In this document: positions 29,566 to 37,033 of the stretch, one piece after another
Numbering within the stretch: position 1 is the first letter of the stretch
Layout: the number at the start of each line of letters is the position of its first letter
DNA from: GW2011-AR5 sp041645025
GTDB taxonomy: Archaea; Aenigmatarchaeota; Aenigmatarchaeia; GW2011-AR5
Direction of reading: 5' to 3'
Assembly: GCA_041645025.1 (NCBI GenBank)
Contig: JBAZQV010000006.1
Coordinates: 1-37,793, forward strand
Length of the DNA stretch: 37,793 nucleotides
The notes under the pieces: model-generated
The model's input: the letters and a program-made list of their open reading frames with translations, nothing else
What the model was told of the DNA's origin: nothing
Databases searched by the model: none
Position numbers and translations under genes: made by a program

Positions 29566-30933
29566 TTACTCTTTGGTGTAATCAACAAAATATTTTTTCC
29601 TCAGGCAGTCGGAAAGAGCCTTGTCCTTCTTCACCAGCTTCCAGAAGTCGTGGTGCTCAATAACCTTTGATACGCTAACACTGGCTGCTATATACTTTGG
29701 CAAGCCGTTCTCAACCAGTACGGACGGTTTGTTTTTCAGGAAAGCATTGAGCAGATGAACAGCGGTCTTGTATTTGCGTGGCACCTCGGTTACCCAGCGG
29801 TTGTCATGGATATATACAAAATTCTTGACATATTTTGACAAGAATTCGATGGTGTGCTTTTCTGTAAATATTGGCGGGCCAACCATGTTCTTGACAGAAG
29901 GCAAAGACCAGACTTCCAGCTCGAAAACAAGGATTGGATCCTTTTCGGCAAATTCGAAGCTACGCAGCACATGAAATTCGTGGTGCTCGAGCAAATGTGT
30001 CAGCCTGCTAAGCGCGCGACGCAGTTGCGGGTATAGCACGTCGTCTATCACGTCTGGCCGTTTCATCTTTATCGCTAAGAATTTTGTCTCGTGTTTTTGC
30101 AAATTGCTAATCTGTTTGGAGTTCAAAGGTTTCTTTGCATCCGGGAAAAAAAACTTTATTGACGGTTTGCTCTTGTAGCGTTTGGCAGCGGCAACGAACT
30201 TTATGAAGTTTTCTCCGTTGACCACAGCCGACACATTTCTTTCTGGGTCTACCGGGTCAATAATCACAAGCGGCTGGTCCTTGAAGCGGTTGGCAGGAAT
30301 GCCAAGGTGTTTTTCGATATTCAAAATGAACGGCGGATGCCACTCGCTGGCGGCATTTATAACATTATCAAAGGAGCCGTAGTTCAGGGTAAGCAGCTCG
30401 CATATGTAGCCAGAAAAGCCCTGATGCTTGGCGTCACTTCCATAGACTCCAATGCCCTTGCAGAACTGCTTCAAAAGGCGGGTGTGGTCTACCATAGCGG
30501 GCTTAATGTAGTCCAGAACGTATTGAAGATGCAGCGGACTTCTATCGACAGCTGATTTTATCTTTTCGCCATACTTTATCCGGTAGCATGGAACCACGTC
30601 CACGTCGAATCCTTTTATTATAGCATGAGTGTAAGGGTGCTCGGCGTACTTGACATGTGACCTGCCGCCAAGCTCCTCCACGATTCTTTTTCCATACTCA
30701 AGGCCGAGGCGCTCAAGCTCCTCGCGCTGCACTGTGGAATCAAACATGATAAAAATGTCTATGTCGTGGTCGCCAGCCAGCCATGTAAACTTGCCTATGG
30801 AGCCTACTATAACCGCGTCAAGACCGGAAACTGTTTTTGCGACGCTCAGCAGCTGATTGACAAATTTTTTCACGCGCTCTTCTTCAAGGTGGGACGGCTT
30901 TACTCTCTTAAGAACTTCAACCGGAATATCCAT
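29566..30933 (-). CDS. cca: CCA-adding tRNA nucleotidyltransferase, archaeal class I
   Basis: A 455-residue enzyme that adds CCA to tRNA 3' ends, needed here because the tRNA genes encode none. The nucleotidyltransferase motif is VGSIGKFTWLAGDHDIDIF, with GS and two metal Asp. Later signatures are VDVVPCYRI, RSPLHLQYV and KQFCKGIGVYGSD (archaeal class I). The tail domains follow. TTG at 30951 would add six residues; ATG 30933 (MDIPVEVLKRVKP) is preferred and a TTTAATAAG box about 27 nt upstream supports it. Confidence 0.93.
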   Translation of the reverse strand: MDIPVEVLKRVKPSHLEEERVKKFVNQLLSVAKTVSGLDAVIVGSIGKFTWLAGDHDIDIFIMFDSTVQREELERLGLEYGKRIVEELGGRSHVKYAEHPYTHAIIKGFDVDVVPCYRIKYGEKIKSAVDRSPLHLQYVLDYIKPAMVDHTRLLKQFCKGIGVYGSDAKHQGFSGYICELLTLNYGSFDNVINAASEWHPPFILNIEKHLGIPANRFKDQPLVIIDPVDPERNVSAVVNGENFIKFVAAAKRYKSKPSIKFFFPDAKKPLNSKQISNLQKHETKFLAIKMKRPDVIDDVLYPQLRRALSRLTHLLEHHEFHVLRSFEFAEKDPILVFELEVWSLPSVKNMVGPPIFTEKHTIEFLSKYVKNFVYIHDNRWVTEVPRKYKTAVHLLNAFLKNKPSVLVENGLPKYIAASVSVSKVIEHHDFWKLVKKDKALSDCLRKKYFVDYTKE

Positions 30934-31001
30934 ATGTATATCATTAGTCAAGCAGCTTATTAAATTTCTTACATCAAAGTTCTATACATATAGTGGTTTG
31001 C

Positions 31002-32537
31002 ATGCTTTTCGTCACACATCCCTGGATAAATCCCGGTACCATAGAGCAGCGCTCGTATCAGGAAAATATTGTAAAAATAGCGCTTACGGGAAATACGCTT
31101 TGCGTCATACCTACCGGCCTCGGAAAGACCAGCATCGGGGCTTTAGTAGCTGCTGAACGCCTCAGCAAAAACATGAAGGGCAAAATACTTTTCCTAGCAC
31201 CCACCAAGCCGCTGGTTAACCAGCACTATCGCAGCTTCGAAAAAATGCTTAAGCTTGGTGTAGAACTTCAAGCTATTACAGGAGAAATAAAGGCAGAAGA
31301 AAGGTTCGAACTGTACAAAAATAAAGACATTATCTTTGCAACTCCGCAAAGCATAGCAAATGATTTGAAACATAATTTGCTCAATTTATCAGATTTCTCT
31401 TTGGTAATATTTGACGAGGCGCACCGCTGTGTTGGACAGTATTCCTACGTGTACATAGCAAAGCATTACATGCAGAATGCCAAGGACCCGCTTATCCTGG
31501 CGCTGACAGCATCACCTGGCAGTCAGCGCTACAAAATAAACGAGGTCAATGACCGGCTGTTCATAAAAAATGTTGAAATAAGGTCAAGGGAAGACCCGGA
31601 CGTAAAACCTTACGTGCAAAGCGTTGACAACAACTGGATTACAGTAGAGTTGCCTATACCGATGAAGTCTGTGTGGACTTATCTGAACAACATAAAAAAT
31701 GCGCGGATAAAAAAACTTATGAGCTGGCGTGTAATAAACTCCTCGATGGTCAGTAAAACACAACTGCTCAATCTTCAGGAGAGTCTCGCGAAGAAGAAAA
31801 CAGGGAGTGCATACGGTGCCATGTCGCTGATAGCAGAAGTGATAAAGGTCGACCATGCGCTTCTGCTGCTGGAAACCCAGTGCCTTTACTCGCTCGGCAA
31901 ATATCTTGAAAAACTGTCAACAGAAACAACAAAAGCTTCTGCCAGACTTTCGGCGGACGAGAATTTCAAAAACGCCGTGCGGCTGACGGAAGAATTAATA
32001 AAAGAGGGAAAAGAGCACCCGAAATTAAATAAGCTTGTCGAAATAGTAACGTATGAACTGAAGAACAAGGACGCGAGGATAATAGTTTTTGCCCAGTACA
32101 GGGATACCATAACAAAAATAAGCGAAACGCTTTCCCAAATCAAAGGCGCTGCGCCCATAGAGTTCATAGGTCAGGCAAAAAAGAAAGGCAAAGGTCTTTC
32201 GCAGAAAGAGCAGATGCAAATACTAAACGAGTTCCAGATGGGCTTCTACAATGTGCTGTGCGCAAGTCAGGTGGCCGAGGAGGGACTGGATGTTGTAGAA
32301 ACAAATGTGGTAATATTTTATGAGCCGACACCTTCGGCCATAAGAAAAATCCAGCGTTCTGGCAGGACAGCACGCACGCAGACGGGCAAGGTAGTTATAC
32401 TCATAACAAAGGGCACGCGGGATGAGGCTTTTCATTGGTCAGCTCACAATAAGGAGAAGCAAATGAAGAAGACACTTTATGACATGCAGCGCAAGAACGT
32501 GGACGTGCAGAAGTCGATGGGTGAATTCAAGAGGTGA
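31002..32537 (+). CDS. hef: Hef/FANCM-type SF2 helicase (helicase half only)
   Basis: A 511-residue DEAH helicase. MLFVTHPWINPGTIEQRSYQ is the Hef/Mph1-like N-terminus. Motif I is PTGLGKTSIG, Ia is LAPTKPLVNQH, II is IFDEAHRCVG, III is LTASPGS, V is CASQVAEEGLDV and VI is KIQRSGRTAR. A helical insertion between the RecA domains (SMVSKTQLLNLQESLAKKK) corresponds to the fork-binding domain. In Euryarchaeota the XPF nuclease is fused at the C-terminus; here the protein ends after RNVDVQKSMGEFKR-like residues and the nuclease is a separate gene 1 kb downstream. It remodels stalled forks. Confidence 0.92.
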   Translation: MLFVTHPWINPGTIEQRSYQENIVKIALTGNTLCVIPTGLGKTSIGALVAAERLSKNMKGKILFLAPTKPLVNQHYRSFEKMLKLGVELQAITGEIKAEERFELYKNKDIIFATPQSIANDLKHNLLNLSDFSLVIFDEAHRCVGQYSYVYIAKHYMQNAKDPLILALTASPGSQRYKINEVNDRLFIKNVEIRSREDPDVKPYVQSVDNNWITVELPIPMKSVWTYLNNIKNARIKKLMSWRVINSSMVSKTQLLNLQESLAKKKTGSAYGAMSLIAEVIKVDHALLLLETQCLYSLGKYLEKLSTETTKASARLSADENFKNAVRLTEELIKEGKEHPKLNKLVEIVTYELKNKDARIIVFAQYRDTITKISETLSQIKGAAPIEFIGQAKKKGKGLSQKEQMQILNEFQMGFYNVLCASQVAEEGLDVVETNVVIFYEPTPSAIRKIQRSGRTARTQTGKVVILITKGTRDEAFHWSAHNKEKQMKKTLYDMQRKNVDVQKSMGEFKR

Positions 32538-32542
32538 AAAAA

Positions 32543-32908
32543 ATGGGGAGTTTTATAGAATTCAATGATACATTGCAGCTTACAACAGAACAAGGATTTC
32601 CAAAAGAGTTGAAACTGGAAAAACACATCAAAAAACCCTTTACCATAAAAGATTTTGAAGGCCGTGTTTTTGAGTTTGACAAACCTAATATGCGCCTATA
32701 TCACCCCGCTCCTATCCGGGTTTTCCTTGTTCATAACATAAATGGTAAATGGCTTTACTGGGGCCATGCACACATTATTGAACAAACTATTCATTCTGAT
32801 ACAAAAACGACCACAGGAAAATTTAAAATTGTAAAAATATACGACCCAAAGTACCAAGAGCAAGTCAGCAAAAATGAGACAAAAAAAGGATGTGAATATT
32901 TCAAATGA
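32543..32908 (+). CDS. Hypothetical protein in the Hef operon, 121 aa
   Basis: Started at MGSFIEFNDTLQLTTEQGF. It is beta-rich and basic (KRKKPFTIKDFEG-like region, VFLVHNINGKWLYWGHAHI, TGKFKIVKIYD) without membrane segments. No family is recognised; the GKW.YWGH..I run and the following strand suggest a small domain that binds a ligand or nucleic acid. AGGTGAAAAAA before ATG 32543 overlaps the helicase stop, so translation is coupled. Its stop overlaps the HAD start by 4 nt. Confidence 0.65.
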   Translation: MGSFIEFNDTLQLTTEQGFPKELKLEKHIKKPFTIKDFEGRVFEFDKPNMRLYHPAPIRVFLVHNINGKWLYWGHAHIIEQTIHSDTKTTTGKFKIVKIYDPKYQEQVSKNETKKGCEYFK

Positions 32909-33540
32909 CTAAAATAAAAACGATTATATTTGACTGGAACGGCGTAATAGTCGACTCTCTCAAGCTGGACCACTTCATATTTCTGCAGGAATGTAAAAGA
33001 GATGTTGTTAAAGCTCCGGTGCCACTGAAATTTTACAGGAGCCTTTTCAATGGGAATATTTTTTTGAATATGAAAAAACTTGGTTTTATTTTTGATGACT
33101 TCGACGAAAAATACAAACAACTTTATCAAAAATATATTAACATGTCAAAAATTTTTCCTGGGATGAAAAATGTTCTAAAACAACTTCAGAAAAAATATAA
33201 CCTAGTCCTTGTGACGTCAAACTACAAATGCAATGTTGACTTGTTCATAAAAAAATATAAGCTGGAGGGCGTCTTTGACTTTATAATGACGGCGGATACA
33301 AGTCATAGAAAAGAGGATAACATAAAAAATTTCCTGGCAAAATCTTCTCTCAAGAAAGAGGAAGTCATAACCATAGGCGATACGGTTATGGACATAAAAG
33401 CTTCCAGAAAAAATGGTTTGAAAATAATTTCAACAACGTGGGGCTACCAGCACAAAAATGTTTTGATAAAAGCCAAGCCCGATTTCATAGCTAAAAAACC
33501 AGAAGATATAATAAAAATTATTGGTGAAATAGATGGATAA
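32905..33540 (+). CDS. HAD-superfamily phosphatase in the Hef operon
   Basis: A 211-residue HAD protein. Motif I is IIFDWNGVIVDS; the residue at the general-acid position is Asn instead of Asp (DxN), seen in some phosphoglycolate-phosphatase-like members. Motif II is the Ser/Thr in LVLVTSNYK, motif III Lys in SHRKEDN, motif IV IGDTVMDIKASR. The cap is helical. It overlaps the upstream gene and its stop overlaps the nuclease start by 8 nt, so it is in one operon with the split Hef genes. The substrate is unknown; phosphoglycolate released by DNA repair would fit but is inference. Confidence 0.88.
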   Translation: MTKIKTIIFDWNGVIVDSLKLDHFIFLQECKRDVVKAPVPLKFYRSLFNGNIFLNMKKLGFIFDDFDEKYKQLYQKYINMSKIFPGMKNVLKQLQKKYNLVLVTSNYKCNVDLFIKKYKLEGVFDFIMTADTSHRKEDNIKNFLAKSSLKKEEVITIGDTVMDIKASRKNGLKIISTTWGYQHKNVLIKAKPDFIAKKPEDIIKIIGEIDG

Positions 33541-34195
33541 GCAAGTCATAATATACGCGGACAACAGGGAAAACAACAAGGTGACGGAAATACTCAAGCA
33601 TAGATGCGACCTGCGGCAGAAACAGCTGGCTGTCGCTGACTACCTCTTAAGCAAACGGGTTGCTGTGGAGCGTAAAACATGTGGGGATTTTCTTTCCAGT
33701 ATGACTGACGGCAGGCTTTTCAAGCAGCTCGGCGAACTGAAGGAAAACTTTCGTACGCCTGTTTTGATAATAGAAGGTAACGAACTTTTTGACAGTGACA
33801 GGAAAATACATCCCAATGCCATACGCGGCGCCATTGCTTCTATAGCTACAGATTACTGCCTGCCAATTATATGGACCAAGACGCCTTTGGAAACAGCAGA
33901 AATGCTTATTTCCATAGCAACGCGCGAGCAGATAACAAAAAACAAATCCGTGGCCCTGCGGGGAAAGAAAAAAGCGAAATCCATGAATCATCGCCAAGAA
34001 TTCCTTGTTGCCGGTTTGCCACAGATAAGTACCCAAACAGCACGCAAGCTACTAAAACACTTTGGCAGCCCGGAAAAGATTTTTGCAGCCACTAAGGAAG
34101 AACTAATGGAAGTTGAAGGAGTCGGGCCGAAGAATGCGAAGAGGATACGGCTTGTTCTTGCCAAAAAATATGAAAAATCTGTATTGGAAGACTAA
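33533..34195 (+). CDS. XPF/Hef-type structure-specific endonuclease (nuclease half)
   Basis: A 220-residue ERCC4 nuclease. The catalytic motif is VAVERKTCGDFLSS (ERKxxxD), with the upstream acidic YADNRENNKV and GRLFKQLGEL. The C-terminal tandem helix-hairpin-helix region is present (LPQISTQTARKLLKHFGS, VEGVGPKNAKRIR). It matches the C-terminal half of euryarchaeal Hef and cuts branched or flapped DNA. The helicase half is upstream in the same operon, separated by two genes. The stop overlaps the convergent beta-propeller gene by 4 nt. Confidence 0.93.
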   Translation: MDKQVIIYADNRENNKVTEILKHRCDLRQKQLAVADYLLSKRVAVERKTCGDFLSSMTDGRLFKQLGELKENFRTPVLIIEGNELFDSDRKIHPNAIRGAIASIATDYCLPIIWTKTPLETAEMLISIATREQITKNKSVALRGKKKAKSMNHRQEFLVAGLPQISTQTARKLLKHFGSPEKIFAATKEELMEVEGVGPKNAKRIRLVLAKKYEKSVLED

Positions 34196-35532
34196 TATTT
34201 GTCTCTTCTTGATCTATAGGCGTCGTTTCCCTTATACACCGCGTTTCGGACACCATAGAACATACTAGTTCTTTCTCCCATTTCATTTACTGATCCCTCT
34301 ACCTGATAGCCTTTTAGAGTAGATGTCGGCCGAAATTCAACGGGTCGCTTGGCCGGGGCTTTCAGGTCTTCTGTATGAGGCCTGGTAATAAATGACGGGT
34401 AGGATATTGACGTGGCGAATTTCCATATAACAGCCTTGTCTTTGATTGACAGTGCATAAAGATGCCCGTCCCAAGATCCTAAATAAATCATGTTATTGAA
34501 AGCGACTGGAGATGATATAATCTCTCCGTCAGTGAGAAATCTCCATATCAAGTCGCCGCTTTTTGAATCCAAAGCATAAACGTTGCTGTCGGATGATCCC
34601 GCGAATACAATCCCATTGGATACAAAAGGACTCGAAATTATCTTATTCCCCGTCTGGAAAGTCCATTTTATAGCGCCCGACAAGTCAATTGAATATATAC
34701 GCCCGTCATAAGACCCAAGGAAAAATTTTTTGTCGTAAAAAAAGGGGGCCGAGCCGCCTATCCAGTTAGTAAAAACTTTCCATATCAATCTTCCGTTGTC
34801 AGCGTCAAAGCATCTAGTATAACCATCACCTGCCCCAAAAACGACCCTGCACCCTTTGGCCTTGGGAAATGTTGAAAACGAACGTCCATTGAAACTGCTC
34901 ACCTCATTATTACTTTTGTCAATAACAAGAGGAGTGGAAATTGTGCAGTTGCCTGCTTGAAATTTCCACAAAACTTCCCCGTCTTTAGAAATGCAATTAA
35001 ACAAACCGCTGTGGTTCCCAATAAAAATTGAATCATTCACGGCGGCAGAGGAAAACCAAATTTCATCCCCCGTGATGATTCTCCAGATTTCCTTTCCGTC
35101 GTCCAAAGACATCGCCCGGAAAATCCCATTTTCCGAGCCTACATAAATCACGCCATCTATTATCATCGGAGTCCCGTAAACTTTTGTACCTATATTGGCC
35201 TTCCAATTCAATTCCCCGGATTTGTCAATACTGTAGACAAATCCATCATGCGAGCCAATTATCAGCGATTCTCCGTAAGAAGTGGGAGATGAGAATACCA
35301 TGTCATTTGTCTTGAAGCTCCATTGTTTCTCCCCGTTATTGTCAAGAGCGTATATGAATGTGTCATTGCACCCGAAGACAATAATGTCTTTCGAAATATA
35401 TGGTGTTGAAAAAATGCTGCCGCCTATGCTTATGCTTGCGATGCGGTTTTTTGGCTGGTGGTCCGTAATGCCAAAATCAGAATCCGTCATCCTCGCGAAC
35501 CCTGCAGCCGGTTGCTTTTCCTCATATTCCAT
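34192..35532 (-). CDS. PQQ-like beta-propeller repeat protein, 446 aa
   Basis: About eight repeats of the form 'G..DG.vYa.d..Ge..W.f' can be seen, for example GSHDGFVYSIDKSGELNWK, GSYDGRIYSIDLSGAIKW and GSWDGHLYALSIKDKAVIW. This is a WD-like PQQ (YWTD/pyrrolo-quinoline-quinone) propeller, usually a protein-binding scaffold. The N-terminus (MEYEEKQPAAGFARMTDSDF) lacks a signal peptide or lipobox, unlike most surface propellers. The C-terminal 70 residues after the propeller are different, basic and rich in Arg. A CTTAAAA box is centred 25 nt upstream of the start. Confidence 0.85.
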   Translation of the reverse strand: MEYEEKQPAAGFARMTDSDFGITDHQPKNRIASISIGGSIFSTPYISKDIIVFGCNDTFIYALDNNGEKQWSFKTNDMVFSSPTSYGESLIIGSHDGFVYSIDKSGELNWKANIGTKVYGTPMIIDGVIYVGSENGIFRAMSLDDGKEIWRIITGDEIWFSSAAVNDSIFIGNHSGLFNCISKDGEVLWKFQAGNCTISTPLVIDKSNNEVSSFNGRSFSTFPKAKGCRVVFGAGDGYTRCFDADNGRLIWKVFTNWIGGSAPFFYDKKFFLGSYDGRIYSIDLSGAIKWTFQTGNKIISSPFVSNGIVFAGSSDSNVYALDSKSGDLIWRFLTDGEIISSPVAFNNMIYLGSWDGHLYALSIKDKAVIWKFATSISYPSFITRPHTEDLKAPAKRPVEFRPTSTLKGYQVEGSVNEMGERTSMFYGVRNAVYKGNDAYRSRRDKY

Positions 35533-35570
35533 AATTAGATTACTACCCGAACCCTTAAAAACAGAATCGA

Positions 35571-35577
35571 ATATAAG
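35571..35577 (+). promoter_or_regulatory. TATA box of the two-helix membrane protein gene
   Basis: ATATAAG centred 28 nt before ATG 35602. It supports this start over a longer frame beginning at 35584. Confidence 0.5.
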
Positions 35578-35601
35578 AGCATTTTGGCATATTCTTCTAG
35601 T

Positions 35602-35871
35602 ATGAAAGCAAAAGACATCAGGAACCTTACCATAACACTGGTAGTTGCAATAGTCGGCATCAAAGTAATAGTTGCTATAAGCAACCGCTACATTAATCAG
35701 GCTGGCATTGCCGGGTTTTCAGATCTGATAAAGGGCTTTACAGGTATGGGAGACCTTCTGATCTACGGTCTTGCTATTATAGTAATCCTCTTGATTCCGT
35801 ATTACCTTTCAAAGAGATCGGGTGAAAAAAATGATTTACCTAATAGGCCTAGGCCTCTGGGACGAGAATGA
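35602..35871 (+). CDS. Small membrane protein with two helices
   Basis: An 89-residue protein started at MKAKDIRNLTITLVVAIVG. Helix 1 is LTITLVVAIVGIKVIVAIS and helix 2 is GDLLIYGLAIIVILLIPYYL; the loop is GFSDLIKGFTGMG. The C-terminus (KRSGEKNDLPNRPRPLGRE) is hydrophilic and its last 41 nt overlap the start of dph5. No family is recognised. The overlap places it in one operon with dph5. Confidence 0.65.
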   Translation: MKAKDIRNLTITLVVAIVGIKVIVAISNRYINQAGIAGFSDLIKGFTGMGDLLIYGLAIIVILLIPYYLSKRSGEKNDLPNRPRPLGRE

Positions 35872-36559
35872 CCTTTCGCTGCGCGCCTTGGCAGCAATGA
35901 AAAACTGCCAGGAGGTTTACTGCGAGTTCTATACGAACAAATGGCTCGGTGACATGGACAAGCTAGAGGAAATAATAGGCAAGAAAGTAAAACTGCTCAA
36001 AAGGACGGACGTTGAGAGCGAACTGCTCACGGACGAAGCGAAGACGAAAGATGTTGCCCTGTTGGTTCCAGGAGATCCGCTTGTCGCTACGACCCACATA
36101 CAACTCATGATAGACGCACAAAACAAAAATGTTGAGACAAAGGTAATACATTCTTCAAGCATCTACACTGCCGTAGCTGAAACAGGATTGCAACTCTATA
36201 AGTTTGGCCGCACCACAACGCTTGCATTCATAGAGAAATCCTTCAAGCCCAGCAGCCCTTATGAAGTTATAATTGAGAACAGGAAAGCCGGCCTGCACAC
36301 GCTCGTGCTTTTGGACATAAAGGAAGGTAACAGATATATGACAATTGCTGATGGCATAGATGTTCTGGTGCAGCTTGGTATGGATCAGGAAACAAAAATA
36401 GTTGCTTGCTGCCAGATGGGTAGCCTGGAGCAAAAAATAAAATATGGTTCCATGAAAACCCTTTCTGCTGGAGAACTGGATAGCACGCCAGCAGTGATAA
36501 TTATTCCAGGACAACTGCACTTCAAGGAAGATGAAGCTTTGAGGATGTATAGCGCATGA
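35831..36559 (+). CDS. dph5: Diphthine synthase
   Basis: A 242-residue SAM-dependent methyltransferase of the tetrapyrrole-methylase fold that methylates the modified His of EF-2 on the way to diphthamide. MIYLIGLGLWDENDLSLRAL is the family N-terminus; VALLVPGDPLVATTHIQL, IHSSSIYTAVAETGLQLY and FGRTTT are diagnostic. GGGTGAAAAAA precedes ATG 35831; a start at 35822 would only add MKK. The stop overlaps the next gene by 4 nt (ATGA). Confidence 0.96.
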   Translation: MIYLIGLGLWDENDLSLRALAAMKNCQEVYCEFYTNKWLGDMDKLEEIIGKKVKLLKRTDVESELLTDEAKTKDVALLVPGDPLVATTHIQLMIDAQNKNVETKVIHSSSIYTAVAETGLQLYKFGRTTTLAFIEKSFKPSSPYEVIIENRKAGLHTLVLLDIKEGNRYMTIADGIDVLVQLGMDQETKIVACCQMGSLEQKIKYGSMKTLSAGELDSTPAVIIIPGQLHFKEDEALRMYSA

Positions 36560-36795
36560 TTGAAAAGCAACTAAAAGAAGAGACGGAAAGGTGGCTAGTT
36601 AAGGCGAAAGCCAAGCGGAAGCAGATAAAACTACCGGACAAATCAAAGGAAGGCATGCTGAAGAACATAGACGCATACATTTCTGATACTGAGCATTTCA
36701 TGAAGAAGGGAGATTTGATAAGAGCCTTTGAAGCAATAATTTGGACCTGGAGTTGGATTGAGATACTAGAAGAACTAAAAGTGATAGAAACTTAA
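36556..36795 (+). CDS. DUF357 protein
   Basis: A 79-residue helical protein: an N-terminal charged helix (MIEKQLKEETERWLVKAKAK) followed by the domain signature YISDTEHFMKKGDLIRAFEA and WTWSWIEILEEL. DUF357 is archaeal and of unknown function, frequently adjacent to dph5, as it is here with a 4-nt overlap. The pairing suggests translation-related work, but this is inference. Confidence 0.9.
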   Translation: MIEKQLKEETERWLVKAKAKRKQIKLPDKSKEGMLKNIDAYISDTEHFMKKGDLIRAFEAIIWTWSWIEILEELKVIET

Positions 36796-36826
36796 GCGCA
36801 TCTCTCAAATATAGTCAGTGATTTTT

Positions 36827-37003
36827 ATGTCAAAACTAGGAACAGTAAAGGGCGTCCTCAAGATGATGATATCAACGACGGCAGAGGAATGGCAGCAAAC
36901 AGAGAAAAAGTTCTACAGGCTTGTCTTTGGTGTCGTAGGCTTCGCAGCTATGGCTTTGTTCTGGTTTTACTTCCTAAGGAATATGTCGCCGTTCGGGTTC
37001 TAA
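36827..37003 (+). CDS. Small single-pass membrane protein, possible SecE-like
   Basis: A 58-residue protein started at MSKLGTVKGVLKMMISTTAE, with a cytoplasmic amphipathic region (EEWQQTEKKFYRL) and one C-terminal helix (LVFGVVGFAAMALFWFYFL). Length and layout resemble archaeal SecE/Sec61-gamma, but the residues do not match its core well and no nusG is next to it. An ATG at 36818 would add MIF. It ends 30 nt before the second beta-propeller gene. Confidence 0.5.
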   Translation: MSKLGTVKGVLKMMISTTAEEWQQTEKKFYRLVFGVVGFAAMALFWFYFLRNMSPFGF

Positions 37004-37009
37004 ATTTAA

Positions 37010-37032
37010 GATTATAGAAAGCTACTATAATC
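37010..37032. promoter_or_regulatory. Inverted repeat at the propeller-gene promoter, possible operator
   Basis: Perfect 8-bp repeat GATTATAG (37010-37017) and CTATAATC (37025-37032), with a 7-nt centre, ending one base before ATG 37034. The AAATTTAA box at 37002-37009 is directly upstream, so the repeat would cover the transcription start. Confidence 0.45.
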
Positions 37033-37033
37033 A

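Noticed and set aside
36827..37003. Firm assignment as SecE/Sec61-gamma
   Set aside because: Layout fits, but conserved residues and the usual nusG neighbour are missing; kept only as a possibility.
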